From positions 76,883,797 to 76,947,796 of the forward strand of contig OW799233.1 of the NCBI GenBank assembly GCA_941918925.1: a stretch of DNA of 64,000 bases, in the 5' to 3' direction. Under the pieces are notes generated by a model. It was not told where the DNA came from, searched no databases, and saw only the letters and a list, made by a program, of their open reading frames with translations. Shown here in pieces: positions 1 through 10,441 of this stretch (its first letter is position 1; every line of letters begins with the position of its first letter). The DNA is from Phyto melanocephala (taxonomy: Eukaryota > Arthropoda > Insecta > Diptera > Rhinophoridae). The translations under genes were made by a program, and so were the position numbers.

Positions 1-760
1 TTGCGTCTTTCTCTTACTTATTAGTTCTGTCGACTGCAAAACATATATCTGGACTACTTACACTACAGCTGTTTCAAATCAAAAATAATATAAATAGTAG
101 TCACACTTAACGTATATATCGGTCAAAGCTAACTAGTCACACTTAACAAATATATCGGTCAAAGCTAACCAGGTATATATTTTACTCGTACAATAAAACA
201 AAATTTATTATCTTTTATATTATTTATTGTTATGTTTTTTATTACATTCACTTTTCTTTTATCACTATTTATAACGTTTCACTACTTCCTGGATGGGCTT
301 ATTTTAATCCTTTTCCATGGTGTCAGCGTCATTGGTATTATGGCTGGAATTGTTAAAAATAAAAATTATGAGAATATGCAAAGGCATATACATATTTATA
401 TTTGGCTGCTACCTTTCGTACTTACCTTTTATTTCTTAAGTATTTTATAAAAAACCTCGTCGAAAGAACGGCAAATTTTTTAATAAAAATTACTTTTTGT
501 TACACTGAATAAAAAAATTTTCACAATAATTTTCCAATTTTAAACGTCAAAAAATCAACATACATTATTTGTCTCACTCTTGCATACGCATTATTTTTTC
601 TGTCGCATGAATTATATATTGAATTGCTACCATAGTGTTAGTACAAACATTTTGTATGTGTTAGTTTCAGTCATTCATTTCTTGTAGGGTAGTTATTAGC
701 AAACTGAGTTTATTTTGTATTTTCTAAAATGGTCAAGCCACTTGTGTGTACAAAAGAATA
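1..760. repeat. Dispersed repeat A, copy 1 (runs in from left edge)
   Basis: Unclassified AT-rich repeat with no conserved reading frame. It carries the phrase 'tcggtcaaagctaac' twice (near 119 and 153) and later 'gtgttagtacaaaca' and 'gtatgtgttagtttcagtc'. The same landmarks in the same order occur at about 20340-20480 and 23920-25060, where the copy is split by two insertions. Copy 1 therefore serves as the empty-site reference for those insertions. The 72-codon ORF at 232-450 has no matching frame in the other copy and is not called. The left end lies outside the window. Confidence 0.6.
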
Positions 761-965
761 TCAATTTTTTAACTCAAATGCCAATACATACATACATAGT
801 TAAAGAGAAAATAAGATAATAATTTACACTCAAGCAACAACAACTAAATGAGCCAAAACAAAACAATGTGTTAAAATGAATCGAATGATTTAACTGTTAA
901 TTCCAAATAAGCAAACAATAACATGTTGAAGTTAGAAACACAAAGATTAGGGTGGCATTTGAATA

Positions 966-2799
966 TTTATTTTTTTTATTTATTTATTAATTTAAGTCTA
1001 TGGATTCTAGATCCTTACAGACTAAAAAGCAGTACATACAAAATGTTTAATATTAGTTATTTAAAAACAAAATAATTTTACATTTTACAATATTAACATT
1101 TAAAGAAAAATCAATATGTTGATAAAGTTTATTGAACTCAGTACAAATCCTCAAAAACGGATCGAAGTTGGCATAATTCGTTCTGAAAACTTTGACTGAT
1201 AGCGGACAAAAACGACGTGTAGAACGACATGGTACATTAAAAAAGATATTCGCTAATAGGAAATCAGAGCATATACATCCTTTAATTAAATTTAGAACAA
1301 ACGTAACGTTTAACATTGTTCTACGACTTTTTAAAGTTGGCAGCTTCACTAGTGCAAGTCTACTAGTATAAGGCGGCAGGCTTAACGAATTCCACTGTAA
1401 GCCACGAAGACAAAATAGCAGGAACTGTTTTTGCACAGATTCAATGCTATTAATATAAACATTGTAAGTTGGATCCCAAATTATTGAACCATACTCAAGA
1501 ATAGGCCTGACAAGAGAAATATACAATTGTATTGTTACATATGGATCTGTAAACTCTTTCGCCCAACGTTTTATGAATCCAAGGACAGCACGTGCTTTAT
1601 TAACAGTTAAAGAAATATGCTGAATAAAATTTAGTTTAGCATCTAATAGGATTCCAAGATCGGAGACGGATTCCAGTCTTTTTAACGTAAAACCATTTAA
1701 AACATAATTAACTTTAATATAACATCTACGAAAGAAACACATATATTTGCATTTTTCAGGGTTCAGCTCCATTAAGTTAAATTTACACCATACATTAAAA
1801 GCATCTATATCCATTTGTAAGAGGGTATGATCGGCGTAATTATTATAACTTAGGAATATTTTTACGTCGTCAGCATACATAATAACGTTTGAGAATTTAA
1901 TAGCATTTGGTAAATCATTAATGAACAAGGAAAACAGCAATGGACCAAGATGACTTCCCTGAGGAACACCAGAAACAACGGCTATTGGTTTAGAGATAAT
2001 GTTTTTAAAACGAACATTTTGTTTTCTATTTGTCAAATACGAATTAATCCACTTAAGGGAGTTCTGTGTAAATCCCATTACATCAAGTTTTTTTATTAGA
2101 AGTTTATGATTAACTTTATCAAAGGCTTTGCTAAAGTCGGTGTAAATAACATCAGTTTGCTTTCGTTCAATAAAACCACGATTTACAAGCGTAGTAAACT
2201 GCAACAGATTTGTAACAGTAGAACAACCCTTACGAAAACCATGTTGTAACGGAGACAATATAGATGTTACATGATGGCAAAGATGGTCAGTTATAATTTT
2301 CTCAAAAAGTTTAGGTATTGTACTAAGGTTAGCAATACCTCTATAATTAGCGATGTTATTTCTGCAGCCAGACTTGAATAATGGAATTATAAAAGAGTCC
2401 TTCCACATAGTAGGAAAATAACCGGATTTTATCGACATATTGAAAAGTATTGTAAGAGGAGAAACGAAAGCCTCAGCACATTTAATAAGAAGGCTACTAG
2501 GAATTCCATCAGGGCCATATTTATAGGAAAATTTTAGATTTTTTAAACTGCTGAAAACCGTTGATTCATCAAGAAATGGAATTGATATAGCTGGATTTGA
2601 TAATTCCATTAGTGGATAAGATTTTAAATCGTCGAATTTAGCGTCAGAATAAGTGGTAGAAAAAAAGTCAGCAAACAGATTACTTATTATTAAGTCATCA
2701 TCGGATTCAGAATCAAGGTACTTCATAACAGTTGGAAATGCAACTGTCCTCCTTTTGTAATTAACAAACTTGTAGAAGCTCTTTGGATCAGTTTTAAAA
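966..2799 (-). mobile_element. CR1-like non-LTR retrotransposon, copy 1, 5'-truncated
   Basis: Read on the minus strand, this is the 3' part of a non-LTR retrotransposon. The 3' tail is a run of TTTA-type repeats at 966-990, not a simple poly(A). The same tail and the words 'aatccttacagactaaa' close the copy at 62480. Homology to copy 2 (5545-6832) stops abruptly at about 2799, so the 5' half (ORF1, endonuclease) is missing, as expected for incomplete target-primed reverse transcription. No clear TSD was found. Confidence 0.85.
1053..2795 (-). CDS. Reverse transcriptase part of ORF2 (5'-truncated, otherwise open)
   Basis: About 580 residues are open without a stop. Order: RT palm motif A with the first catalytic Asp (TDFSKAFDKVNH, near 2110-2150), motif B (VSGVPQGSHLGPLLFSLFIN, near 1920-1985), the catalytic YADD box (bases 1866-1877), then the thumb and C-terminal region with KARAVLGFIKRW. 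The frame stays open upstream to 2867, but those extra 24 codons are AT-rich flank with no match in copy 2, so homology is taken to start at KTDPKSFYKF. The endonuclease is absent, so the copy cannot be autonomous. Protein and 3' tail place it among CR1-like elements of the Jockey superfamily; the clade is an inference. Confidence 0.85.
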   Translation of the reverse strand, partial: KTDPKSFYKFVNYKRRTVAFPTVMKYLDSESDDDLIISNLFADFFSTTYSDAKFDDLKSYPLMELSNPAISIPFLDESTVFSSLKNLKFSYKYGPDGIPSSLLIKCAEAFVSPLTILFNMSIKSGYFPTMWKDSFIIPLFKSGCRNNIANYRGIANLSTIPKLFEKIITDHLCHHVTSILSPLQHGFRKGCSTVTNLLQFTTLVNRGFIERKQTDVIYTDFSKAFDKVNHKLLIKKLDVMGFTQNSLKWINSYLTNRKQNVRFKNIISKPIAVVSGVPQGSHLGPLLFSLFINDLPNAIKFSNVIMYADDVKIFLSYNNYADHTLLQMDIDAFNVWCKFNLMELNPEKCKYMCFFRRCYIKVNYVLNGFTLKRLESVSDLGILLDAKLNFIQHISLTVNKARAVLGFIKRWAKEFTDPYVTIQLYISLVRPILEYGSIIWDPTYNVYINSIESVQKQFLLFCLRGLQWNSLSLPPYTSRLALVKLPTLKSRRTMLNVTFVLNLIKGCICSDFLLANIFFNVPCRSTRRFCPLSVKVFRTNYANFDPFLRICTEFNKLYQHIDFSLNVNIVKCKIILFLNN

Positions 2800-3076
2800 T
2801 ATAAAAAAAATTTAAAATATAAAATATAAAGCAAATAAATATAAATAGTGTAAAATGAAAATAGCAAATTTTACGTTAGAATAATTTTTGATAAATTCAC
2901 AAATCTTTACAAGTAAGTAAAACGTCGTTAACAACAATTAAAGAAAATATTAATAATTTTGTTAAGATACTGAAACTCGCTAATATTTATAATACAATCT
3001 AATTATATATTCATTTGTAAAAAAAATGTAGTACTTTATATTTTACTTGTTATTAAAATTCTAATTTCTTTTTAAA
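2800..3076. other. AT-rich spacer, nothing recognised
   Basis: No open frame of interest, no repeat shared with the rest of the window, no inverted repeat noticed. Confidence 0.5.
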
Positions 3077-3080
3077 TTAA

Positions 3081-3607
3081 TGCTCTAAACACATAGACGA
3101 CAGCAGACAGCAAGCAGCAATATGTCAAAAATAAAATCCATGTGTTTAAATGAAAACGATTATTTTGACGGCAGCACAGCAGCACGACTGCACAACAGCA
3201 TTTGCTGCTGCTGCCAACTTAGGCTATTTTCTATTTTGACGGGCAGCAAGAACAAATATAGTGTTGCCATTACATATATTAAATTGGAAAAAAAATAACA
3301 AAAACTTATTTTTGATATTAAACATAAAAGAACATTACAGAAATACAATAAAGAAACAAATGTATGTGTTTTTATAGTTTTTCGTGATATAATTAAATTT
3401 TTTTTTATCAATAACTTTAATTTTATTCATTATAAAATATATATGCGGCATCCCTGAAATTTGTATTGCTAAAATGCACATCAGCTGATTATTATGTTGT
3501 TGCTGTCTTCAAAATAATTATGAAGCTGACTTCAGAGCAGCATTTGAAGTTGGCAGCATTTGAAGCCATGAAGTTGTGAAGTCTGCTGGCGTCTATGTGT
3601 TTAGAGC
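3081..3607. mobile_element. MITE-1 with TIRs and TTAA flanks (527 bp)
   Basis: The left end reads TGCTCTAAACACATAGACG and the right end, reverse-complemented, GCTCTAAACACATAGACG, followed on both sides by a further CAGCAG match. TTAA sits directly outside each end (3077-3080 and 3608-3611), the target site of piggyBac-type transposases. The interior is packed with CAGCAG/GCTGCTG words that form many alternative hairpins. It encodes no transposase. It shares its terminal sequence with two other MITEs in the window (42341-42632 and 54203-54597). Confidence 0.75.
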
Positions 3608-3736
3608 TTAAGAGCCGATGGCCTAAGTAGCTAGCGCTCTATCTACTTTTCTAACCTTATAATAATTAATTATTGTTAAGTTAATCAATAAATAAATAAA
3701 ATAAGTAAGAGCACTATATTCGGCTGTGCCGAATCT

Positions 3737-4898
3737 TTTATACCCACCACCAATTTTGTGTACATTTAAAGCACAATATTTATTATTTTGTTAATCGCTA
3801 TGGAATAATCTCTTTATAATAAAATATGTATCACTTTCTTTGTATAGGGTGGTTAAATTTTAAGGGCCCATGTTGAAGGTGAACTACACCTAGTCTTTAA
3901 ATTTGTTTTCTGCATTTCACTTGACATTTCTCAATCTCAAACTTACTCAATTTGATCCGTGGAAAGATATGCAAATGAGCAACGCTTTAAAGTTATTCAG
4001 GTTTTTTATAAAAATGGGCGTTCAAATCAAAATGCATTTTGTGCACTTCGCAATTCTTTTGACCAACATAATCATTCAAATTCGTCCACAATCGGGAGAA
4101 TTGTAACAAATATTTAAATTTCTGCAAAGCAGGTCTGGTTTTTGCGATAGTGTGGCAAAAGAGCAGTCAACCTCGCCTCATCATCATGCCCAATAATTGA
4201 GCATTAACATTGTTATTGAAAATTTGGACTATCAGATAGAGGAGTGGTGCCAAGGCGGTTTTATGAGCTTTTAAATTTCATTAACGGTAGATAACGTGAA
4301 AAGTGGGCGATATAGTAGGCGTGTCAAACTTTTTTTTGCGAATGAGTACAACTTAGGTGTTTCAATTTAGCCCTTTATTATTCCAAAATCTCTATTAATA
4401 GAGAAATTATATGAATTGTAGTTAAAACGTTATATGATCGATAACTCCTCTCCTAATGCATAGATTTAGACAATTTTCGGGGGAAAATATTGTTTTTACT
4501 GAGGAAATATATATTAAAAGTTTCATGAGTCTCCGTTAATGCGTTTGGACACAATTCCATTTTATTCGATGTTCGAAGGACACGGTTTTTTCGACCTACT
4601 CTTGCTTTTCGAGCTATAACTCTCTTCCTAATATTCCGATTTAGCCCATTTTCAATACCAAACAAACCTTATCTCTAAGAAAGATTCTGGCAAAATTTGA
4701 GCACCCTAGCTTTTTTCTTACGACCTCTATCGTGCTTTCAACAGACAGACGGACGGACATAGCTAGATTGTCATCAAATCAAACCCTGATTCAGAATATA
4801 TATACTTTATGGGGTCTAAAATGAATATTTCGATGTGTTACAAACGGAATAACAAAATGAATATACCCCCACCATTTTTTTGGTGGCGGGTATAAAAA
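3737..4898. mobile_element. DINE-1/INE-1-like (Helentron-type) non-autonomous element
   Basis: Bounded by TTTTATACCCACCACCAA on the left and its complement TTTGGTGGCGGGTATAAAA on the right. Near the right end it carries the diagnostic block 'tatatactttatggggtc' and 'acagacagacggacggacat', in reverse orientation. At least five further copies lie in the window (28990-29432 with 37324-37632; 37979-38706; 43707-44135; 47860-49030; possibly 50531-50877). Assignment to the DINE/INE-1 group rests on these conserved phrases, which I recall from Drosophila elements. A mariner remnant is inserted in the left half. Confidence 0.7.
3843..4200 (+). pseudogene. Mariner-like transposase remnant (helix-turn-helix part)
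   Basis: Starts with 'ggtggttaaattttaaggg', apparently a mariner terminal repeat, because the same phrase recurs at 47118. From 3977 a frame reads EQRFKVIQVFYKNGR followed by ALRNSFDQHN and STIGRIV, which matches the first DNA-binding HTH of mariner transposases and resembles the N-terminus of the better preserved mariner at 35591-36882. The frame stops at about 4117 and the catalytic domain is missing. It lies inside the DINE-like element. Confidence 0.6.
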
Positions 4899-5544
4899 CA
4901 CTAAACAATAAATATGCAAATAATAATTAAAAGTTACAATAATATTAATAAAAATTCATTTAAAATAATAACATAACAAAATAATTTTAATGAAAATGCT
5001 AATAGTAATAATAATATTAATTAAAATAATGGTGATTATAATAATAGTAATAAAAATAATAATAATATTTACAAATATATATAATATAATACAATAATTT
5101 ACATATATACATATTTAACACACATATAAACAAAATTATTTCCCCTCAATTCATTTTCATTATAACCGTTTCACTTTTCTTATTTTTATTTATTAATCTT
5201 TTCTAGCGCTCAAGTTCATATCTTCTAAATTTCTTACGCGTCAATTTGTGCCCTACATAAGTTTAAAATTTCTCTTCTTTAACTTTTTACATTTTAATTC
5301 TTTTTATCTTTACTATTTTAGATTGCCGGCTACCGAGGGTCAGATGTACATAAACAAAGCAAAACTAAGGAACACAAACACTAACATTAAACATTACACT
5401 TATTATTTTCTTTTTTTTCACAGATCACAATTACACTTAACACTAATTTATCATTTTTTGTCATATATGTCTCTCCGTTCTGCTCTAAAGCCTATTTTTG
5501 CTTAATTTGCTCTTATGTTTATCTGGGCCACAATTTAGGATATG
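4899..5544. other. AT-rich spacer with AAT-type low complexity
   Basis: Mostly A/T with runs such as 'aataataataat'. The 85-codon frame at 5248-5505 is compositionally ordinary and matches nothing I know. No gene called. Confidence 0.5.
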
Positions 5545-6832
5545 CCGACAGCACGTGCTTTATTAACCGTTAAAAGGATGTGCGGAATAAAATTTATTTT
5601 AGCATCTAATAAGATTCCAAGATTGGAGACGGATTCCAGTCTTTTTAACGTATAACCATTTAAAACATAATTAACTTTAATATAACATCTACGAAAGAAA
5701 CACATATATATGCATTTTTCAGGGTTCAGCTCCATTAAATTAAATCTACACCATAAATTAAAAGCATCTATATCCTTTTAAAAGAGGGTGTGATCGGCGT
5801 AATTATTATAACTTAGGAATATTTTTACGTCGTCAGCATACATAATAACGTTTGAGAATTTAATAGTATTTGGTAGATCATTAATAAATAAGGAAATCAG
5901 TAATGGACAAAGATGACTTCCCATAGGAACACCAGAAACAACGGCTATTGATTTAGAGATAATGTTTTTAAAACGAACATTTTGTTTTCTATTTGTCAAG
6001 TTCGAATAAATCCACTTAAGGGAGTTCTGTGTAAATTCCATTACATCAAGTTTTTTTTTTTATCAGAAGTGCATGGTTAACTTTATCAAAGGCTTTGCTG
6101 AAGTCAGTGTAAATAACATCAGTTTGCTTTTGTTCAATAAAACCACGATTTACAAGCGTAGTAAACTGCAACAGATTTGTAACAGTCGAACAACCCTTAC
6201 GACAACCATGTTGTAAAGGAGACAATATAGATGTTACATGATGGTCAGTTATAATTTTCTCAGAAAGTTTAGGTATTGTGCTAAGGTTAGCAATACCTCT
6301 ATAATTAGCGATATTATTTCTTCAGCCAGACTTGAATAATGGTATAATGAAAGAGTCCTTCCACATAGCTGAATTTGATAATTCCATTAGTGGATAAGAT
6401 TTTAAATCGTCGAATTTACCGTCAGAATAAGAGGTAGAAAAGAAGTAAGCAAACATATTACTTATTATTGAGTCATCATTGGATTCATAATTACGGTACT
6501 TCATAACAGTTGGAAATGTAATTTACAAATTTGTAGAAGCTATTTGGATCAGTCTTAAAATTTTGACGAATTTTATTTAAATAACTTAAGTAGCAAGACT
6601 GATTCATTAAATTAAATTGTGCATGAATCACCGAATATTTGGCATAATCGATAGAAGATCCATACTTTTTGTATATTTTATAAAGTTTGTTCTTTTTATT
6701 TTTAACGGTAGAGAGATACTTGGAGTTCCACGGTGGGTTAGATTGTTTTAAAACAAAAGTTTTCGGAATGGTTTGAGTTATATAAAAATAGATTTTATCA
6801 TAAAACTTTTTAATTACGTTGTCGATATCAAT
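5545..6832 (-). pseudogene. RT portion of CR1-like copy 2, frameshifted
   Basis: Contains the YADD box near 5830, motif B (VVSGVPMGSHLCPL, near 5930) and the motif A region near 6090-6110, in broken frames. There are frameshifts near 5760, 6050 and 6250, and a deletion relative to copy 1 just before 6370. Upstream (6530-6832) is the EN-RT linker with a PPW-SKYLS-type motif, which continues past the homology limit of copy 1. Clearly dead. Confidence 0.75.
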
Positions 6833-6843
6833 ACGATTACTTA

Positions 6844-7719
6844 GGTTAGGTTAAGTTGAAAAGGAGGGGTATAAAAGCCCAAACCCATGACAGGTATACA
6901 CCTATGCCCAGTTGGCATGTTGTGCGCTCCATGTGGAAAACGGAATTCCCAAACAAAAAAAACCATAACCATAATTTCCCATAAATAACGGACTAGTCCA
7001 AGAACCCAGTCCTCTCAATGTAACGCCTTATGGATCTCCAGTTCGAGTTCCCCAGGTATTCCAAGTTCGGCATAGTATCCACTGTAAAATTTTCGCGCCT
7101 AATATGCCCAAACGCAGGACAATGACAGAGGTAGTGTACCAGAGTCTCATCCTCTTCCTCGCAAGCTCTACATGTCGTCTCCTCAGATAATCTCATGCAA
7201 GCTAGATGAGTTATCAACTCCGTATGACCTGTAATTACACCGGTTAATTTCCCAAGTGTAGGTCTACTTAGTCTCAGAATCTCCTTTGACTTCCCAAGAT
7301 TTGGATCACCCCAGAGTGTTCTTGTCACCTTATATATTGCCATTAATCTTGTGGCAGCTAAGGCCGCTTCATATTTTACCTGTATCTCAATAGGCCAAAT
7401 GGATAATATATTCTCAATGGCCATTGTCGATGTGGTCCTCATGGCGCCGCAAATACTAATGCAGCACTGTCTCTGAATCTTTTGAAGAGGTTTTATATTC
7501 ACCTTCTTCTCTAAGGATGTCCACCACACTAACGAAGCGTACGTAATTGTAGGCCGCAGTACACTCGTATATAGCCAATGTGTCATCCTTGGGCTTAAGC
7601 CCCATTTTGAGCCAATCACTCTTCTGCAGAGGGCCCATATTCTTCGAGCTCTCTCCACTTTACATTCAATGTGGTCCTTCCAGGATAGTCTCCAATCAAG
7701 TACTAATCCTAGGTATTTG
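6844..7719 (-). mobile_element. LOA/I-type non-LTR fragment inserted in CR1 copy 2
   Basis: A 5'-truncated insertion flanked by a perfect 11-bp TSD, ACGATTACTTA, at 6833-6843 and 7720-7730. Removing the element and one TSD copy restores the host element. The 3' end (at 6844, minus strand) has no poly(A). Closest relative in the window is the fragment at 54795-56100. Confidence 0.85.
6993..7719 (-). CDS. C-terminal part of a LOA/I-type ORF2 (RT thumb and Cys-His motif)
   Basis: Open for about 240 codons from the TSD inward: it begins YLGLVLDWRLSWKDHIE, right after the lost RT catalytic core. It passes through a thumb region (SVLRPTITYASLVWW) and ends with a Cys-His cluster (CRACEEEDETLVHYLCHCP). 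Elements of this type usually carry RNase H between these parts; here LSRPTLGKLTGVITGH passes directly on to the Cys-His region, so RNase H is absent. It is a truncated but undamaged reading frame with no upstream promoter, so probably not expressed as such. Confidence 0.75.
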
Positions 7720-7730
7720 ACGATTACTTA

Positions 7731-8203
7731 AAAAATTAGTATAACAAAGAAAATTTGGTTAGTTTGTGTTGTTTAATAGTTCAATGAACATGTGGTAGTT
7801 AGTTTTTTTAAAGCAAAAACTTTTTTCATTCAAATTAACAGATTTTAACGTAGAAGAGCTTAATAAAACAGAAATTTTGATTTTACTCGTAGGATGGTAA
7901 CAATCCTTCGGCTGAGAAATTGGATCCGAACGATTAATAGTTATATCAGTACAATCGTCTACAAAACTTAAATCTAATAGTTTAAAGTTAACGTTGCAAA
8001 TACCATTTAGCTAATAAAGATTAAGATCCATTAGCAAATTCACGAACTCTATATAATACGTATTTATCCTTGACGTTGTCGGAATGAAATAACCATTGTC
8101 AAATGAGAAATTCCATGATAAATATGGCATATTAAAATCTCCAAGAATAAAAACAGAATCGTTTTCATTAGCAGCTCTAACCATTTCTTTAGTAGCTTCA
8201 GCA
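7731..8203 (-). pseudogene. Endonuclease C-terminal half, CR1-like copy 2
   Basis: Frame reads EATKEMVRAANENDSVFILGDFNMPYLSW (8110-8195); GDFN is an APE-type endonuclease signature. It continues into a DLSFVDDCTDITI segment near 7940-7980. It joins across the MITE to the N-terminal half at 9192-9663: the codons on each side (EHA / EAT) fit after excision. Confidence 0.7.
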
Positions 8204-9191
8204 CACAGAAAAAAATAAATATGAGTTTCAATTACGAAATTAATATAAATAATTAAAAAATTGTTTAATTTTGCTCCAATCATCAAAATGATACTATTAA
8301 TTAAATGGAAATTAATAGTTTTAATTGAAAAATTATTGAGAAAAATATTAACTAAAATAGTATTAAAAAATTCATTAAAATTTTCATAATTTTCAAAAAT
8401 GATTTTAATTAATTTAATCATGTCTATATTTGAGATTTGGGATTTATTAAATTAAAACATTTATTATATCAATAATAAAATTTATTAAACCTGCTTAAAA
8501 AAATACAAAAAAATATTCTCTTTTCATATATATTTATTCTTAATATACATTTATATTACAAAGGAATCTATATTGTTAATTACATTTCGTTACTTATATA
8601 ATAAAATTAATGATAAGAAATAGGGTTCCACACAAATACACGTCAATACACACACTATACAATATCAAAAGCCGTATTTCCAAAAATAATTTTTAGCATC
8701 AACGACCTAGATATAAAGGAATATTAACCGATAAAAAGGCTTGATCAGGCAGAGTGAAGAAATTCAACTAACTTACCTATTAAAATGAGAATTCTGAGGA
8801 ATATAAGGGAATACATAAATTATGTAATGAATTTTGGAATACCTACATTGAAACCGAAATAATTTATGATATTTAAAACAGAATATATTTTACATACACT
8901 ACCACTTACACTTACCAGAACTTTCTCTTGCAGATTGGTGATTTTTTTTTTATTATTCCGCTCCTATTTATTTATTTATTCTTCAAATTAAATTTTCAAG
9001 AAAATGTCATTTAAAATATTTTTTATTTCATTTAATTTTTTTTTTTCAACTGACAGAAAAATCTTTGTTTTTTGAAAATATTTAATATAAATTAAAAAAT
9101 TTAATTAAATCAATAAAAACTATAATTAGAACTCAAAAACAAACCAAAAATTCAATTAATTAAAGAAATTTAAGTAATATTTTTTTCTGTG
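8204..9191. mobile_element. 988-bp AT-rich MITE inside the endonuclease
   Basis: Terminal inverted repeats CACAGAAAAAAAT at both ends. The target can be inferred from the interrupted endonuclease frame: the site carries only a 2-bp (CA, or TG on the other strand) to 3-bp duplication. The interior is extremely AT-rich and holds no transposase. A 2-3 bp TSD with a CACAG terminus does not match the classical hAT or piggyBac pattern, so the superfamily is left open. Confidence 0.75.
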
Positions 9192-9663
9192 CATGTTCAC
9201 GGTAAACCATCTCAAATGAATTTGGAGGGATATAAGAAGAAGTGATGAAAATTTTCTTACGTTTCAACTTAATAACAGCACCAATAAATTCAATGTTTAA
9301 TGAAGAATCATCTAAAAACGCCTCAGAAGAAAGCTGACTGGAAACTGCAATTAGAACTCCACCTCCTCTGATACCTCGATCACGTCTATAAATTTGATAA
9401 TCACTACAGAGTATTTCAGTATTTAAAACATTTTCCATAAGCCATGTTTCAGTAAACACAATAACGGTGTAGGTAAAAGCGAAACTATTATTTAACTGGG
9501 CAGATAATTTTGTATTTAAGCCACGAACGTTTTGATATATTATTGAAATATCAGTAGAACAATTTAGTTTTTTGGAGTCGTTGAGACACGTATAGGGAGA
9601 CGTGCAGCAGTCCTGCGGTTTTATCTGTAAACATATTCGACCACAAATGTACTTGCAGGCCAA
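9192..9663 (-). pseudogene. Endonuclease N-terminal half, CR1-like copy 2
   Basis: Reads STDISIIYQNVRGLNTK (substrate-binding Asn motif), then VIVFTETWLMENV (catalytic Glu), YRRDRGIRGGGVLIAVSS (GG turn) and ITSSYIPPNSFEMVYREH. These are successive motifs of the APE-like endonuclease that nicks target DNA in non-LTR elements. The frame ends at the MITE boundary at 9191. Confidence 0.8.
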
Positions 9664-9721
9664 AAGCTAGGATCAACAATATGTTCAAAGAGATCTTCAG
9701 GTACCGCAATTTTAAACGATG

Positions 9722-10319
9722 TTATTGTTCTCGGTTCGGAGTACGTATATTTATACACAGAGATTTCACAATTTTACTGAAGTTTTGATCGAATGTAATA
9801 TTTAGAATCCTCAGCAGTAGTTTCCGCAGCCAAGCTTTTAAAGGCTTAGGTGCAACTTGAATATTGTTAGTAGACGAAGAAGTCAAAATTTGAGCATAAT
9901 TAAGATTTCGTACAGGAGCGATAGATGAGTTATTGGCTATGGGTGGAATTCCAGATGAGGCAGGTAAAGACTCCAAGGAGTTAGGTGTATCAGCTACGGA
10001 CACTGATGTGGCTCCAGATTCAAAGTTGTTACGGGATTGTGAACTAATTTCAACTACAGAAGCAGATGAGTTGTTAGAATCAGGAGTTTTTTTGCGAGTG
10101 TTTTGAGATGAGTCAGATCTTAAATGCGCTTTTTTGCGTTTAGGAGATAGATTTTGTTGCATATTAACGATATTTTCTAAATTGGGGAAATTATTAAATA
10201 GTTCACCAAGTTTAGCAAGATTATTTTGTAGCAACAGAAATTCCTTGGTAATTAAATTAAACTCATCTTTAGAATTTTTAAAATGCTTAATAAATTCTAT
10301 ATTGATGTTTTTGTTTCTC
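9722..10319 (-). pseudogene. ORF1 C-terminal part, CR1-like copy 2
   Basis: Ser/Asn/Pro-rich ORF1 protein, lacking its N-terminus. It begins at the Jockey junction with ARNKNINIEFIKHFKNSKDE and continues through LSPKRKKAHLRSDSSQNTRK, a basic stretch that may bind RNA. The copy at 63485-64000 shows the equivalent NFINFLKNARDEF and SPKRRK segments, which confirms the alignment. An internal stop near 10295 and the loss of the first exon-equivalent make it non-functional. Confidence 0.65.
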
Positions 10320-10441
10320 GCGTTGACTCCTCAAGAGTACGGACGTGTTCGCTGCGCGAGTGATATACATAGTGAAATTTGTAATAAGTTGCAAAATTTG
10401 TAATAGGTAAAAAAAAAAAAAAAAAAATTTTTCATTTGTGA

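Noticed and set aside
232..450. 72-codon hydrophobic frame at the left edge
   Set aside because: The related repeat copy at about 24050-24260 does not keep this frame; composition alone explains the Phe/Leu/Ile content.
3612..3665. 'tggcctaagtag' with tRNA-like look, possible SINE A box
   Set aside because: No B box and no foldable cloverleaf follow; one short match is not enough.
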